Of a DNA stretch of 64,000 nt, positions 51,501 through 60,479 are shown one piece after another. Position 1 is the first letter of the stretch. Every line of letters starts with the position of its first letter. This stretch comes from Actinomadura sp. NAK00032. Lineage in GTDB: Bacteria > Actinomycetota > Actinomycetes > Streptosporangiales > Streptosporangiaceae. Under the pieces are notes generated by a model. It was not told where the DNA came from and ran no database searches. It saw only the letters and a list, made by a program, of their open reading frames with translations. The position numbers were made by a program, and so were the translations under genes. The DNA lies in contig NZ_CP054932.1 of the NCBI RefSeq assembly GCF_013364275.1, positions 6,944,001-7,008,000 of the forward strand. The letters run 5' to 3'.

Positions 51501-54500
51501 TCATTCCGGCGCGGCCTGCCACCCGTCCCCGGGTGGCAGCAGCCGGGGCGCCACGGCGGCGCCGAGGGTCGCGGCCGCCGCCGACAGCGTCACGACCGTC
51601 CAGGCGCCCGGCCCGAGCGGGGTGCAGCCGAAGAACTGGCTGATGCCCGGCGTCTCGACGATGCCGAACAGCGCGGCGGCCGAGACGGCGCAGGTGGCCA
51701 GCAGCAGCGGGCTGTGCCAGCGGGCGATGAGGGTCTGGCCGAGCTGGGCGCCGACGAGCGCGGCGAGGCCCATGGTGGAGGCGCGGCGGCGGCCGCCGGG
51801 GACGAGCCCCGTGAGCCGCCCGGTGTGCCAGGACGCGAGGGCGGCGGCCGCGGTGGCGGTGCCGCGCACGGCCAGCACCCGGCCCATGTCCTGGCCGGTG
51901 AACCCGCGCACGGGCGCGGTGCCGAGCGGGACCTCGGCGGCGGGCCGCGGGTCGGCCGGGGTGATCGCCACGGCGAGTGACGGCAGCATGTCGGTCAGCA
52001 TGTTCACCACCAGGAGCTGGCGGGTGCTGAGCGGGGCGTTCCCGCCGAGCGCCGTGCCGAGGACGGTGAAGGCGACCTCGCCCGCGTTGCCGCCGACGAG
52101 GATCGCGGCGGCGTCGCGGACGCTGTGCCACAGCGCGCGGCCCTCGCGCAGCGCGTCCAGGATCAGCGCGGTGTCGGGCGCGGTGAGGACGAGGTCGGCG
52201 GCGTCGCGGGCGGCGCCGGAGCTGCGCCCGGCCACCGCGATGCCGACGTCGGCGCGGCGGATCGCGGCGGCGTCGTTCGCGCCGTCCCCGGTCATCGCGA
52301 CGACCCGGCCGGCCCGGCGCAGGTCCTTGACGATGCGCACCTTGTGGGCGGGGGTGACGCGGGCGAAGACGGCGGCCCGCTGGACGGCCCGGCGGCGCTC
52401 CCCGGCGGGCATGGCGTCCAGCTCGGCGCCGGTGACGACCTCGCCGGCGCCCGGGATGCCGAGTTCGGCGGCGACGGCCGCGGCGGTCGCCGGATGGTCG
52501 CCGGTGATCATGGTGACCCGGACGCCGGCCTCGTGCAGCCGGTGCACGGCCTCCTCGGCGGTGGGGCGCGGCGGGTCCGCGATGCCGATGAAGCCGAGCA
52601 GCGTCAGGTCGGCGACGTGGTCGGCGATGTCGCCGCGCACCTCGCCGGCGTCGGCGACGGGCCGCTCGGCGATCGCGAGCACGCGCAGCCCCTCCCCCGC
52701 CAGCCGCCGCACCGTCCCGGCGGCGGCGCGGCGCCGGGACGCGGTGAGCCGGCCGCCCTCCCCGTCGAGCCGGCTGCACTTGGCCAGCAGCACCTCGGGC
52801 GCGCCCTTGACGGCGATGAGCCACCGGTCGCCGTCGCGGCCGAGCGAGGCGGAGAACCCGCGGGTGGTCTCGAAGGGCAGCTCCTCCTCCAGCCGCCACC
52901 GCCGGTCGGGCGGCAGGCCGCGGGCCCGTTCGAGGACGGCCCGGTCGGTGGCGTGCGGGGCGGTCCGGCCGCCGGGCGGCGGGCACGCGCGCGCGGCGAC
53001 CCGCAGGACGCGCCGCGCGTCGTCGCCGGTGAGCGGCAGCGCGCGGGCGGGCCCGGCGGCGCGGACGAGCCGGAGCCTGCCCTCGGTGAGCGTGCCGGTC
53101 TTGTCGAAGCACAGGGTGTCCACCCGGCCGAGCGCCTCCAGCGCGCGGGTGGAGCGGACGAGCACGCCGAGCCGCGACAGCCGCCGCGCGGCGGCGAGCT
53201 GCGAGACGGTGGCGACCAGCGGCAGCCCCTCCGGGACGGCGGCGACGGCGACCGCCACGCCGGACCCGAGCGCGCTGCGCAGCGGCAGCCCGCGCAGCAT
53301 CCCGAGCACCGTGACGGCCGCGCCGCCGAGCGCGGTCGCGGGCAGGGCCTGGTGGGTGAGCTCGGCCAGCCGCGTCTGCATGCTGGCGGAGGTGTCGGCG
53401 GCGCCGGCGAGCGCGGCGGCCCGTCCGGTCTCGGTGGCGTCGGAGGTGGCGACCACCACGGCGGCGGCCTCGCCCGCGACGACGACCGTGCCCTCGTAGA
53501 CCATGCAGTGCCGGTCGGCGGGCTCGGCGCCGGGGCACGGCTCGGTGCCCTTGTCGACGGGGACGGACTCGCCGGTGAGCGTGGCCTCGTCCACCTCCAG
53601 CGACTCGGCGTGCAGCAGCCGGGCGTCCGCCGGGACGACGTCCTCCGAACGCAGCAGGATCACGTCGCCGGTGCGCAGGCCGGCGGCCGCGACGCGGTCG
53701 CCGCCGGCGGTCCCGAGCCGGGCGAAGCCGTCCGGGCCGCGCACGGTCTCCAGCGCGGCGGCGGGCACCCGGCGGGCGTGGACCTGCTGGCCCAGCATCA
53801 GCTCGCCGAGGGCGCGCTCGGCCCGCATCCGCTGCGCGCCGCCGATGAACGCGTTGCCGGTCATGACGCCCGCGACCAGGGCCGCGTCCACGCTGGACCC
53901 GACGACGGCGGAGGCCGCCGCGCCGAGCGCGAGGATGGGGGTGAGCGGGTCGTCGAGCTCCTGCCGGACGGCCGCGGCGAGGCGCAGGCCCGTGCGCAGC
54001 GGCCCGGCCGCGCGGCGCAGCACCGGCGCCTCGGCGAGTCCGGGCCCGCCGGCCTCGTCCCCGTCGGCGACGGGGGTGAGCCGCCGGTAGGCCTCCGCCG
54101 CCGTGAGGGCGTGCCAGGCGTCGCGGACGACGGGCGGCGGCAGCGGCCGGTGGTTCAGCCGCCGGGCGCCGACCGCGTTGGCGAACATCGCCGACAGCGC
54201 GGCGGCGTGCACGGGCGGGACGTCCCGCCAGGTGCCGGTGATCCGGCTGAGCGGCCCCCGGCGGGCGGGGCGCCGGGGCCGTCCCGCGATCAGCAGCGCG
54301 CCCAGCGCGGACGCGCTCAGCGCGAGCTGCGCCGAGCGCTCGCTCGCGCGCCGCGCCGCCGGGACGGCGTCCAGCAGCCGCCACGCCTCCGCCAGCCCGG
54401 GGCCGCAGACGAGGTCGGCGCGCCAGTCGGCCAGGCCGTGGCCGCGCAGGACGCCGACGCCCACGTCCGCCGCGTCCAGGGCCTCGCTCCGGCCGCTGGA

Positions 54501-56036
54501 GAAGGCCAGCACCACATGGCCGTCGCGCTGCAGCGCCTCGACCGAGCGCGCCAGGTCCTCGGCGGCCACCGGGGAGTCGTCGCCCCAGGCCAGCAGCTCC
54601 CGAGTGCTCGCGTGCTCGGTCAGCACGACCACGTCGGCGGCCCGGTGCGCCGCCGCCAGCAGCCCTTCGGCCAGCCGGTCCAGCGAGGTGCCGACCCGGA
54701 CCCGGCCGCACCGCTCGCCCCGGTCGTCGAGGAGGTCGAGGGTGATGCCGTCCGGGTCGCCGGGGCCGCCGGACGGCGCGTCCGGCGCCCGTGCGAGCCG
54801 CCGTCCCGCGCCCGGCCACGGGCCGGGCCCCTCCAGCGCGGCGCGGCCGTGGCCGGCGAGCACCTCGCCGGCCGCGCGCCACACGTCCGCGTCGTCCAGT
54901 GCGGCGCTCGTGGAGACCGCGGAGAGCAGCCGCAGCTCGCCGTCGCACAGCGCCGCGGAGTCGAGGACGACCGCGCTGACCCGGTCGAGGCGGCGCAGCG
55001 CGCCCGGGTCGAGGACGACCACGCCGCGCCGCGCGAGGTCGCGGCCGAGCACCGCCGCGAACGCCTCCCGGCCGAGCCGGGCCGCCTTGGGCACGGTCGC
55101 CAGCAGCACCTCGGCGGCGGCGGACGCGTCGCGGGTGCCCGCCAGGACGCCGCCGGAGCCGAGCAGCTGGGCCAGCGCGGTGCGCCGCGACGCCCGCTCC
55201 ACCGGCCCGTCCGGGAGGGGGCGCGGCCGCTCGGCGGGGGTGCCGCACTCGTGCGGCTGCCGGCCCGGCACCGCCAGCTGCGGCTCGCGGAGCCGCCACG
55301 CCTCGCGGTGCGCGCGGAACTCGTAGAGCTGGAAGACGCGGTGCACGGCGTCGGTGACCGGCGGCGCGATCCCCTGCCCGGCGCCGTGGACGGCGGCGGT
55401 CGCGACGCCCAGCAGGGCGTCGGCGCGCAGCACGCCGAGCCGGTGCTCCAGCGCGGTCCGCAGGCTCGGGACGGTCTCGGCGAGCGTCACCGCCGCGCGG
55501 ACCGGGGCGGGCACCGGCGGCAGGACGAGCAGCCTGCCGAGGACGGCGGCGGCGACCCCGGCGCAGTCGGCGGCGAGCGCGCTCACCGCCGACGCCCGCG
55601 CCATGTCGTCGTCGGGCCGGCGGAAGTGCGCCTCCTCGTCGAAGCGGGTGGCGCCGTGCGCCTCCTCGACGGACCGGACGGTCTCGACCAGGGTGTCCAC
55701 GTCGACCGCGCCCTGCGCGTAGGTGATGAGGACGTTCCCCGCGACCGCGTTGACCTCCGCCCAGTCGACGCCGTCCAGGTTCCGCAGCGCGCTCGTCAGC
55801 GCACCGGTGTACCGCCGGTGGCGCGGGCCGCCGCCCGACAGGCCGTTGGCCTGGATGTGCGCCCGGCCGCCGTGCGCCCAGACGCGGCGCCGGGGGCCGC
55901 CCGCGGCGAGGGTGGCGACCGAGCCCAGGGCTCCGGCGCCGGCGCGCACGGTGGTCCGCACTCCGGCGGCGGCACCGCGCACGGCCGTCCGCGACGCCGC
56001 GTTCGGTATGGAAAGCACCGTCCTGGCCAGGGACAT
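51501..56036 (-). CDS. Large cation-transporting P-type ATPase (CtpI/CtpH-like)
   Basis: 1511 residues from ATG 56036 (an in-frame ATG at 56144 is less likely). The C-terminal half is a complete P-type ATPase: actuator TLTGESVPVDKG (about 831), membrane motif AVPEGLPLVATV (about 935), phosphorylation site CFDKTGTLTEG (Asp978) and hinge MTGDGANDAAAIRRADVGIA. PEGLP and lack of a CPC motif suggest type II-like alkaline-earth or other cation transport, not copper. The first 700 residues include a degenerate P-domain copy (VVLDSAALCDGELRLL; VVLAFSSGRSEALDAADVGV). Mycobacterial CtpH/CtpI have a similar length. The transported ion is unknown. Confidence 0.9.
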   Translation of the reverse strand: MSLARTVLSIPNAASRTAVRGAAAGVRTTVRAGAGALGSVATLAAGGPRRRVWAHGGRAHIQANGLSGGGPRHRRYTGALTSALRNLDGVDWAEVNAVAGNVLITYAQGAVDVDTLVETVRSVEEAHGATRFDEEAHFRRPDDDMARASAVSALAADCAGVAAAVLGRLLVLPPVPAPVRAAVTLAETVPSLRTALEHRLGVLRADALLGVATAAVHGAGQGIAPPVTDAVHRVFQLYEFRAHREAWRLREPQLAVPGRQPHECGTPAERPRPLPDGPVERASRRTALAQLLGSGGVLAGTRDASAAAEVLLATVPKAARLGREAFAAVLGRDLARRGVVVLDPGALRRLDRVSAVVLDSAALCDGELRLLSAVSTSAALDDADVWRAAGEVLAGHGRAALEGPGPWPGAGRRLARAPDAPSGGPGDPDGITLDLLDDRGERCGRVRVGTSLDRLAEGLLAAAHRAADVVVLTEHASTRELLAWGDDSPVAAEDLARSVEALQRDGHVVLAFSSGRSEALDAADVGVGVLRGHGLADWRADLVCGPGLAEAWRLLDAVPAARRASERSAQLALSASALGALLIAGRPRRPARRGPLSRITGTWRDVPPVHAAALSAMFANAVGARRLNHRPLPPPVVRDAWHALTAAEAYRRLTPVADGDEAGGPGLAEAPVLRRAAGPLRTGLRLAAAVRQELDDPLTPILALGAAASAVVGSSVDAALVAGVMTGNAFIGGAQRMRAERALGELMLGQQVHARRVPAAALETVRGPDGFARLGTAGGDRVAAAGLRTGDVILLRSEDVVPADARLLHAESLEVDEATLTGESVPVDKGTEPCPGAEPADRHCMVYEGTVVVAGEAAAVVVATSDATETGRAAALAGAADTSASMQTRLAELTHQALPATALGGAAVTVLGMLRGLPLRSALGSGVAVAVAAVPEGLPLVATVSQLAAARRLSRLGVLVRSTRALEALGRVDTLCFDKTGTLTEGRLRLVRAAGPARALPLTGDDARRVLRVAARACPPPGGRTAPHATDRAVLERARGLPPDRRWRLEEELPFETTRGFSASLGRDGDRWLIAVKGAPEVLLAKCSRLDGEGGRLTASRRRAAAGTVRRLAGEGLRVLAIAERPVADAGEVRGDIADHVADLTLLGFIGIADPPRPTAEEAVHRLHEAGVRVTMITGDHPATAAAVAAELGIPGAGEVVTGAELDAMPAGERRRAVQRAAVFARVTPAHKVRIVKDLRRAGRVVAMTGDGANDAAAIRRADVGIAVAGRSSGAARDAADLVLTAPDTALILDALREGRALWHSVRDAAAILVGGNAGEVAFTVLGTALGGNAPLSTRQLLVVNMLTDMLPSLAVAITPADPRPAAEVPLGTAPVRGFTGQDMGRVLAVRGTATAAAALASWHTGRLTGLVPGGRRRASTMGLAALVGAQLGQTLIARWHSPLLLATCAVSAAALFGIVETPGISQFFGCTPLGPGAWTVVTLSAAAATLGAAVAPRLLPPGDGWQAAPE
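51516..51539 (+). terminator. Hairpin after the WYL gene, inside the ATPase 3' end
   Basis: CTGCCACCCG-TCCC-CGGGTGGCAG, perfect 10-bp stem, 23 bp beyond the WYL stop and within the last codons of the convergent ATPase gene. Confidence 0.5.
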
Positions 56037-56124
56037 CCCCGGAATCCCCACCGACCGTTTCCTCCCCCTGCCGAAACCGCGACCGGCCAGGCACGGCGAG
56101 TACCCCGCCGGGGGCACCGCAAAC

Positions 56125-56161
56125 GGCCGCCTCCCCGGGGCCACCCCCCGGAGAGGCGGCC
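56125..56161 (-). terminator. Terminator of the cysteine dioxygenase gene
   Basis: GGCCGCCTC (56125-56133) pairs with GAGGCGGCC (56153-56161), with an inner CCGGGG/CCCCGG pair: a 15-bp stem with one mismatch and a 5-base loop. It begins just after the cysteine dioxygenase stop. Confidence 0.7.
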
Positions 56162-56162
56162 C

Positions 56163-56666
56163 TCACCAGCGGCCGGCCTCCTCGGTGTCGCGCAGCACCG
56201 GTCGGCCGCCGACGAGGTCGTAGCGGTTCATCGCGGCCAGCGGCGGGGAGTAGGCGTGCACGCTGACCGCCGGGGCGGCCGAGGTGTTGCGCACCTCGTG
56301 CACGTAGTCGGGCCCGAACGCGCGGACCTCGCCCGGCGCCAGCGTGCGCACCGCGCCCGGGTCGGACTCCTCCAGCGCGCCCAGCGCGACCGCGAACGCG
56401 CCGCGCGAGCCGCCGTGGTCGTGCAGGCCGGTGCTCTGGCCGGGGAGCCAGCTGATCAGCCAGATCTCCCGGTCGCCGTCGCGGTGGAGGCGCTCGTACC
56501 AGCGCCCCTGCGGGTCGAACCGCACCCGCGCCAGCCATTCACCGCTGTTGCGCGCCAGCGCCGCCGCCGTCTCGGCCAGCGTGCCCTCCGCCGTCGCCGG
56601 TGCGCCCGTCGCCGGTGCGCCCGTCGCCGGTGCGCCCGCCGCCGGGGCGCTCGTGCTCGTCGTCAT
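56163..56666 (-). CDS. cdo: Cysteine dioxygenase
   Basis: 167 residues from ATG 56666 (AGGAGAGGAA upstream). A cupin fold with iron ligands H82 and H84 (GLHDHGGSRGAF) and H123 (DYVHEVRNTSA), as in type I cysteine dioxygenase, which oxidises cysteine with O2 to cysteine sulfinate. A Thr/Ala/Pro-rich tail of 27 residues contains GAPAT repeats. It lies downstream of the heme oxygenase gene on the same strand, with its own probable promoter at the end of that gene. Confidence 0.9.
   Translation of the reverse strand: MTTSTSAPAAGAPATGAPATGAPATAEGTLAETAAALARNSGEWLARVRFDPQGRWYERLHRDGDREIWLISWLPGQSTGLHDHGGSRGAFAVALGALEESDPGAVRTLAPGEVRAFGPDYVHEVRNTSAAPAVSVHAYSPPLAAMNRYDLVGGRPVLRDTEEAGRW
56593..56637 (-). 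repeat. Three tandem 15-bp repeats in the cysteine dioxygenase gene
   Basis: GTCGCCGGTGCGCCC occurs three times without a mismatch (plus-strand reading), encoding the GAPAT-type repeats in the disordered N-terminus. A length-variable spot. Confidence 0.85.
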
Positions 56667-56823
56667 CCTGCCGGGTTCCTCTCCTGGTTCACGGGTGCCG
56701 CTGCGCTGCGCCGCCGAGCGGCGCGGCGGGGCGACACAGCGCGCTCGCCAGACGGCCCAGATCGACGTGCGGCCGCGTCCACAGAGAAGAGGTCCGTGCG
56801 TGCATGCCGACCAGCATGGCCGC

Positions 56824-56849
56824 AATTCCCTACTAAGTCAACGGGAATT
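56824..56849 (-). promoter_or_regulatory. Probable cdo promoter/operator at the heme oxygenase 3' end
   Basis: AATTCCC (56824-56830) and GGGAATT (56843-56849) form an inverted repeat in an AT-rich stretch. On the minus strand TTGACT (56841-56836), then TAGTAGGGAATT, gives a -35-like box. It overlaps the heme oxygenase stop, indicating that cdo is controlled apart from the heme operon. Confidence 0.45.
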
Positions 56850-57509
56850 ACCGGGAATCTGCGAGGCGGCCGGCAGCTCCCCGTCCAGGGCGGCGGCCAG
56901 GCCGGCGTTGAGCCGGTAGGCGACGCGGACCTCGCCGATGACGCGGTCCTGCTCGGCCTCGTCCCACGGCGCCGCGTCGAGCAGGGTCCGGTAGCGGTCC
57001 TTGAGCGCCTTCGGCCGGTCGTCGAAGCGGTAGAAGCGGACGCCGTCCGCACCGGCGAGCCCGTAGGTCCGCGCGACCCGCGCGCCGATGACCTGGCCGC
57101 CGGACAGGTCGCCGAGGTAGCGGGTGTAGTGGTGGGCGACGAACCCGGCGGGCCAGTCGAAGCACACCTCGCGCAGGCGGTCGCAGTAGCGGCGGGTCGC
57201 GTCGTTGGGGCGGACGCGCGCCGCCCAGTCCGGTCCGTAGTAGAACGCCAGGTCGGCCTGGAGCGCGGCGCGGCGGCGGAGCACCGGGAAGTCGAACCGG
57301 CGCGCGACCTCGTCGGCGCGCATCCGGTCGGCGGCCTCTTCCAGGACGTCGTAGACGGAGTGCAGCTGCCCGATGAGGGCGGCGTACTGGTCGCGGGTGA
57401 GCCGCCCGTCCAGCAGGGCGGTCATGTACGCGGTCTGCTCGGTGCCGCCGTGGTCGGGGCGGGTGGCCGTGCGGAGGCGGGCCGAGAAGCGCTCAAGGGT
57501 CTGTGTCAT
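56838..57509 (-). CDS. hmuO: Biliverdin-producing heme oxygenase
   Basis: 223 residues from ATG 57509, overlapping the ABC ATPase stop (ATGA). All-helical heme oxygenase: proximal His20 in TRPDHGGTEQTAYM and distal helix TRYLGDLSGGQVIGARVART. It cleaves heme with O2 and electrons to biliverdin, CO and Fe2+, releasing iron from heme imported by the linked HmuTUV transporter. It is the last gene of the operon that starts at 61096, downstream of IdeR boxes. Confidence 0.95.
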   Translation of the reverse strand: MTQTLERFSARLRTATRPDHGGTEQTAYMTALLDGRLTRDQYAALIGQLHSVYDVLEEAADRMRADEVARRFDFPVLRRRAALQADLAFYYGPDWAARVRPNDATRRYCDRLREVCFDWPAGFVAHHYTRYLGDLSGGQVIGARVARTYGLAGADGVRFYRFDDRPKALKDRYRTLLDAAPWDEAEQDRVIGEVRVAYRLNAGLAAALDGELPAASQIPGNSR

Positions 57510-58354
57510 GTCGTTTCCTTGCGGTCGGGTGCCGGCGGGCGGTGCGGCAGCACCACCGGGCGGGCCGTACGGGGATGGGGCATGACCTCGATGTCGTGCC
57601 GGTAGACCTCGCTGAGCAGCGCGGTCGTCAGGACGTGCGGGGGCGGCCCGCAGGCCGCGATCCGGCCGTGCGCCAGCACCGCGACGCGGTCGGCGTAGGC
57701 GGCGGCCAGGTCCAGGTCGTGGACGACGGCGATGACGGCGCGCCCTCGCGCCGCCTCGCCGCGGAGCAGGGCGAACACCTGCTCCTGGTGCCGGATGTCG
57801 AGGGCGGCGGTCGGCTCGTCGAGCAGCAGCGTCCCGGCGCGCTGGGCCAGCACGCGGGCGAGCGCCGCCCGCGCCTGCTCGCCGCCCGACAGGGCGGGGA
57901 ACGGACGGTCGGCGAACTCGGCCACGTCCGCGTCGCGCATGGCGCGTGCCACGGCGGCGTCGTCCTCGTCCTCCAGTTCGGTGCCCGCCCAGGGGCTGCG
58001 GCCCATGCGGACGACCTCGGCGACGGTGAACGCGAACGCGAGGGCGTGGTGCTGCGGCAGCGTGGCCCGGCGCATGGCCTGCTCGCGGGGCGTCCACGCG
58101 TCGAGCGGACGGCCGTGGAGCGCGACCCGCCCGGCCGACGGGCGCAGGTCGCCGGCCAGCGCCGACAGCAGCGTCGACTTCCCCGCGCCGTTCGGGCCCA
58201 CGAGGAGGAGGGTCTCGCCGTGCCGGACCTCCAGGTCGACGCCGTCCAGGACGGTCCGGGCGCCCCGCCTGACGGTGACGCCGTGCGCGGCGAGCGCCAC
58301 CGAGCCCGGCTCGGACGGCCCGGGGAGGCGCGTCCGGCGGCGCAGGGCGATCAC
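57506..58354 (-). CDS. hmuV: Hemin ABC transporter ATPase (HmuV)
   Basis: 282 residues from GTG 58354 (GTGA overlap with hmuU). Walker A LLVGPNGAGKSTLLSALAG, Q-loop TLPQHHALAF, signature ALSGGEQARAALARVLAQ, Walker B TLLLDEPTAALD, and H-loop VVHDLDLAAAYAD. It belongs to the FecE/HmuV importers. It is coupled with hmuU and heme oxygenase. Confidence 0.93.
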   Translation of the reverse strand: MIALRRRTRLPGPSEPGSVALAAHGVTVRRGARTVLDGVDLEVRHGETLLLVGPNGAGKSTLLSALAGDLRPSAGRVALHGRPLDAWTPREQAMRRATLPQHHALAFAFTVAEVVRMGRSPWAGTELEDEDDAAVARAMRDADVAEFADRPFPALSGGEQARAALARVLAQRAGTLLLDEPTAALDIRHQEQVFALLRGEAARGRAVIAVVHDLDLAAAYADRVAVLAHGRIAACGPPPHVLTTALLSEVYRHDIEVMPHPRTARPVVLPHRPPAPDRKETT

Positions 58355-59445
58355 TGCCAGCCTCCGGCGCGGGTCCGGGTCCGGCGCAGCAGCCAGAAGA
58401 AGAACGGGCCACCGACCAGCGACGTCAGCACGCCGAGCGGGAGCTCCTGGTAGGCGATGGACGTCCGGGCCACCACGTCGGCGACGACGACGAGCACCGC
58501 GCCGCCGAGCGCGGACGCCGGGATCAGGACGCGGTGGCCCGGGCCCGCCGCCATCCGCACCAGGTGCGGGACGACCAGGCCGATGAACGCGATGATCCCG
58601 CTGAACGCCACGGCCGCCGAGGTGGTGAGCGCGATGACCGCGATGCCCGTGAAGCGCAGCCGCTCCACGTCCACGCCGAGCTGCCGCGCGGACCGCTCGC
58701 CGAGCGCGAGGACGTCCAGCCGGCGGGCGCACGCGCAGGCGATGGCGATGCCCGCCGCGGCGCACGGCGCGACGGCCGCCACGGCGGGCCAGGTCGCGGA
58801 CGCGAGGCTGCCGAGCTGCCAGGACGTGATGGCGCGCAGCGCGTCGTTGCCGGAGGCGAACATCAGCAGGCCGAGCGCGGCGGAGGTGACGGCGTTGACC
58901 GCGATGCCGGTGAGCAGCAGCGTGACGACCTCGGTACGGCCGCCCGCCCGCGACACCGCGTACACCAGCAGCGTCGTCGCGAGCCCGCCGGCGAACGCGG
59001 CGAGGACGACCGTCCAGCCGCCGAACGCGGTCAGCCCGAACACGATCACGGCGGCGGCGCCGGTCGCGGCGCCCGACGACACCCCGATGACGCCGGGCTC
59101 GGCGAGCGGGTTGCCGAAGACGCCCTGCATCATCGCGCCGCCGCAGCCGAGCGCCGCGCCGGTGACGACGGCGAGCGCGACGCGGGGGAAGCGGACGACC
59201 CACAGCGCGTTGTCGCCCTGCGGTCCCGACGGCACCGGCCCGAGGTCGAGCCCGAGCCGGTGCGCGATGGAGCCGAGCACCTCGGCGGGCGGGATGCCGA
59301 CCTGCCCGAGGCTCGCGCCCGCGATGACCGCCGCCACGAGCGCGGCGGCCAGCCCGCCGATCAGCAGCGTCCCGCGCAGCCGCGCCGGGCGCTTCCCCCC
59401 ACTGGCCGCCGCCGGAGGGGCGGCCTTCTCCTGGACGGCGGTCAT
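58351..59445 (-). CDS. hmuU: Hemin ABC transporter permease (HmuU)
   Basis: 364 residues from ATG 59445 (ATGA overlap with hmuT). FecCD family with about ten helices: LGCGGAMMQGVFGNPLAEPG, VIGVSSGAATGAA, and AFSGIIAFIGLVVPHLVRMA, then GADHR-like GPGHRVLIPASALGGAVLVV. It forms the membrane channel for heme. Confidence 0.93.
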   Translation of the reverse strand: MTAVQEKAAPPAAASGGKRPARLRGTLLIGGLAAALVAAVIAGASLGQVGIPPAEVLGSIAHRLGLDLGPVPSGPQGDNALWVVRFPRVALAVVTGAALGCGGAMMQGVFGNPLAEPGVIGVSSGAATGAAAVIVFGLTAFGGWTVVLAAFAGGLATTLLVYAVSRAGGRTEVVTLLLTGIAVNAVTSAALGLLMFASGNDALRAITSWQLGSLASATWPAVAAVAPCAAAGIAIACACARRLDVLALGERSARQLGVDVERLRFTGIAVIALTTSAAVAFSGIIAFIGLVVPHLVRMAAGPGHRVLIPASALGGAVLVVVADVVARTSIAYQELPLGVLTSLVGGPFFFWLLRRTRTRAGGWQ

Positions 59446-60479
59446 GGCGCGCACGGCCGGTGGACGGCGGCGGCCAGCGCCTTGATGGTCGCGCCGGTGC
59501 GGGGGCCGAACGTGAGCAGGCTCCCGTCGTCGGCGTCCACGACCCGCCTGTCGCGCCCGGCGGGCGTCTGCGCGATGCCGGGCAGCCCGACCAGGCCGCG
59601 CACGCCGCCGACCGACGCCAGCCCCTTGGTCAGGACGAGGATCACGTCGGGCGCGGCGTTGATCATGCCCTCGCTGGTCAGCGGCCGGAACCCGGACAGC
59701 CCGGCGGCGGTTCCGGCGTCGGTCGCGCCGATCGCCTCGATCAGCGCGTCGGAGCCGGCGCCCTTGCCGCCGATGAGGTAGACCCCGGCGGTGCCGCGCA
59801 GGTAGAGGAACGCGACGCGCAGCGGCGCGGCCGATTCCGCCGCCGCAGCGCGGCCGGCCTCGATCTCCTCGTCGATGCGGGCGCGCAGGGCCTTGCCCGC
59901 CGCCGGGACGCCCAGCGCGGCGGCCACCGCCGTGACGTGCTCACCGATCGCGGGCAGCGTCTGGTCGTCGCCGACGAGGACGACGGGGACGCCGGCCGCG
60001 CGGAGCTGGTCCATCGCCTCGGGCGGCCCGATCCCGGCGTCGGCGATGACGACGCTCGGGTCCAGGCGCAGGATGGCCTCGGCCGACAGGTCGTGGCCGT
60101 TCGTGGTCACCAGCGGCAGGTGCGCGGCGCCGCCGAACGTGGTGGAGGCGTCCCGGCCGACCATGCGGTCGCCGAGGCCGAGGCTGTAGACGATCTCGGC
60201 GAGCGACCCGTACATGTTGAGCGCGAGGACGCGGTCGGCGCTGCGGACGGTGACGTCCCGGCCGTCCGCCGACCGCACCGTCACGGGCAGCCTCGGCTCG
60301 GGCGCGGGGCCGATCGGCTTCACGTCGCGGGCGACCTCGACCGTGGACGGCCCGCAGGTCGCCGCCGGGTCGGCGGCGGTGGTCCTGGACGCGGCCGTGC
60401 CGGCGGCGCAGCCGCTCAGCAGCAGCCCCGCCAGGACGACGGCGGACGCGCCGAGAAGGCGCGGTCTGGCGACGTTCAC
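59442..60479 (-). CDS. hmuT: Heme-binding lipoprotein of ABC transporter (HmuT)
   Basis: 345 residues from GTG 60479. Lipobox LLLSGC (Cys24). A class III periplasmic-binding fold: RVLALNMYGSLAEIVYSLGL, DRMVGRDASTTFGGAAHLPL, ILRLDPSVVIADAGIG, and GYLIGGKGAGSDALIEAIGA-like C-terminal half. Members bind heme between two lobes. It is translationally coupled with the anchored protein encoded upstream and with hmuU. Confidence 0.92.
   Translation of the reverse strand: MNVARPRLLGASAVVLAGLLLSGCAAGTAASRTTAADPAATCGPSTVEVARDVKPIGPAPEPRLPVTVRSADGRDVTVRSADRVLALNMYGSLAEIVYSLGLGDRMVGRDASTTFGGAAHLPLVTTNGHDLSAEAILRLDPSVVIADAGIGPPEAMDQLRAAGVPVVLVGDDQTLPAIGEHVTAVAAALGVPAAGKALRARIDEEIEAGRAAAAESAAPLRVAFLYLRGTAGVYLIGGKGAGSDALIEAIGATDAGTAAGLSGFRPLTSEGMINAAPDVILVLTKGLASVGGVRGLVGLPGIAQTPAGRDRRVVDADDGSLLTFGPRTGATIKALAAAVHRPCAP

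Noticed and set aside
49501..56538. A minus-strand open frame of more than 2300 codons crossing the ATPase, DinB and VOC genes
   Set aside because: It is a GC-driven shadow frame: Arg/Ala/Pro/Gly-rich and without family motifs. Only its last 145 codons are real (the VOC protein).
52125..57605. A plus-strand open frame of about 1800 codons opposite the ATPase and heme oxygenase genes
   Set aside because: Antisense to well-supported genes, with composition typical of shadow frames and no recognisable domain.
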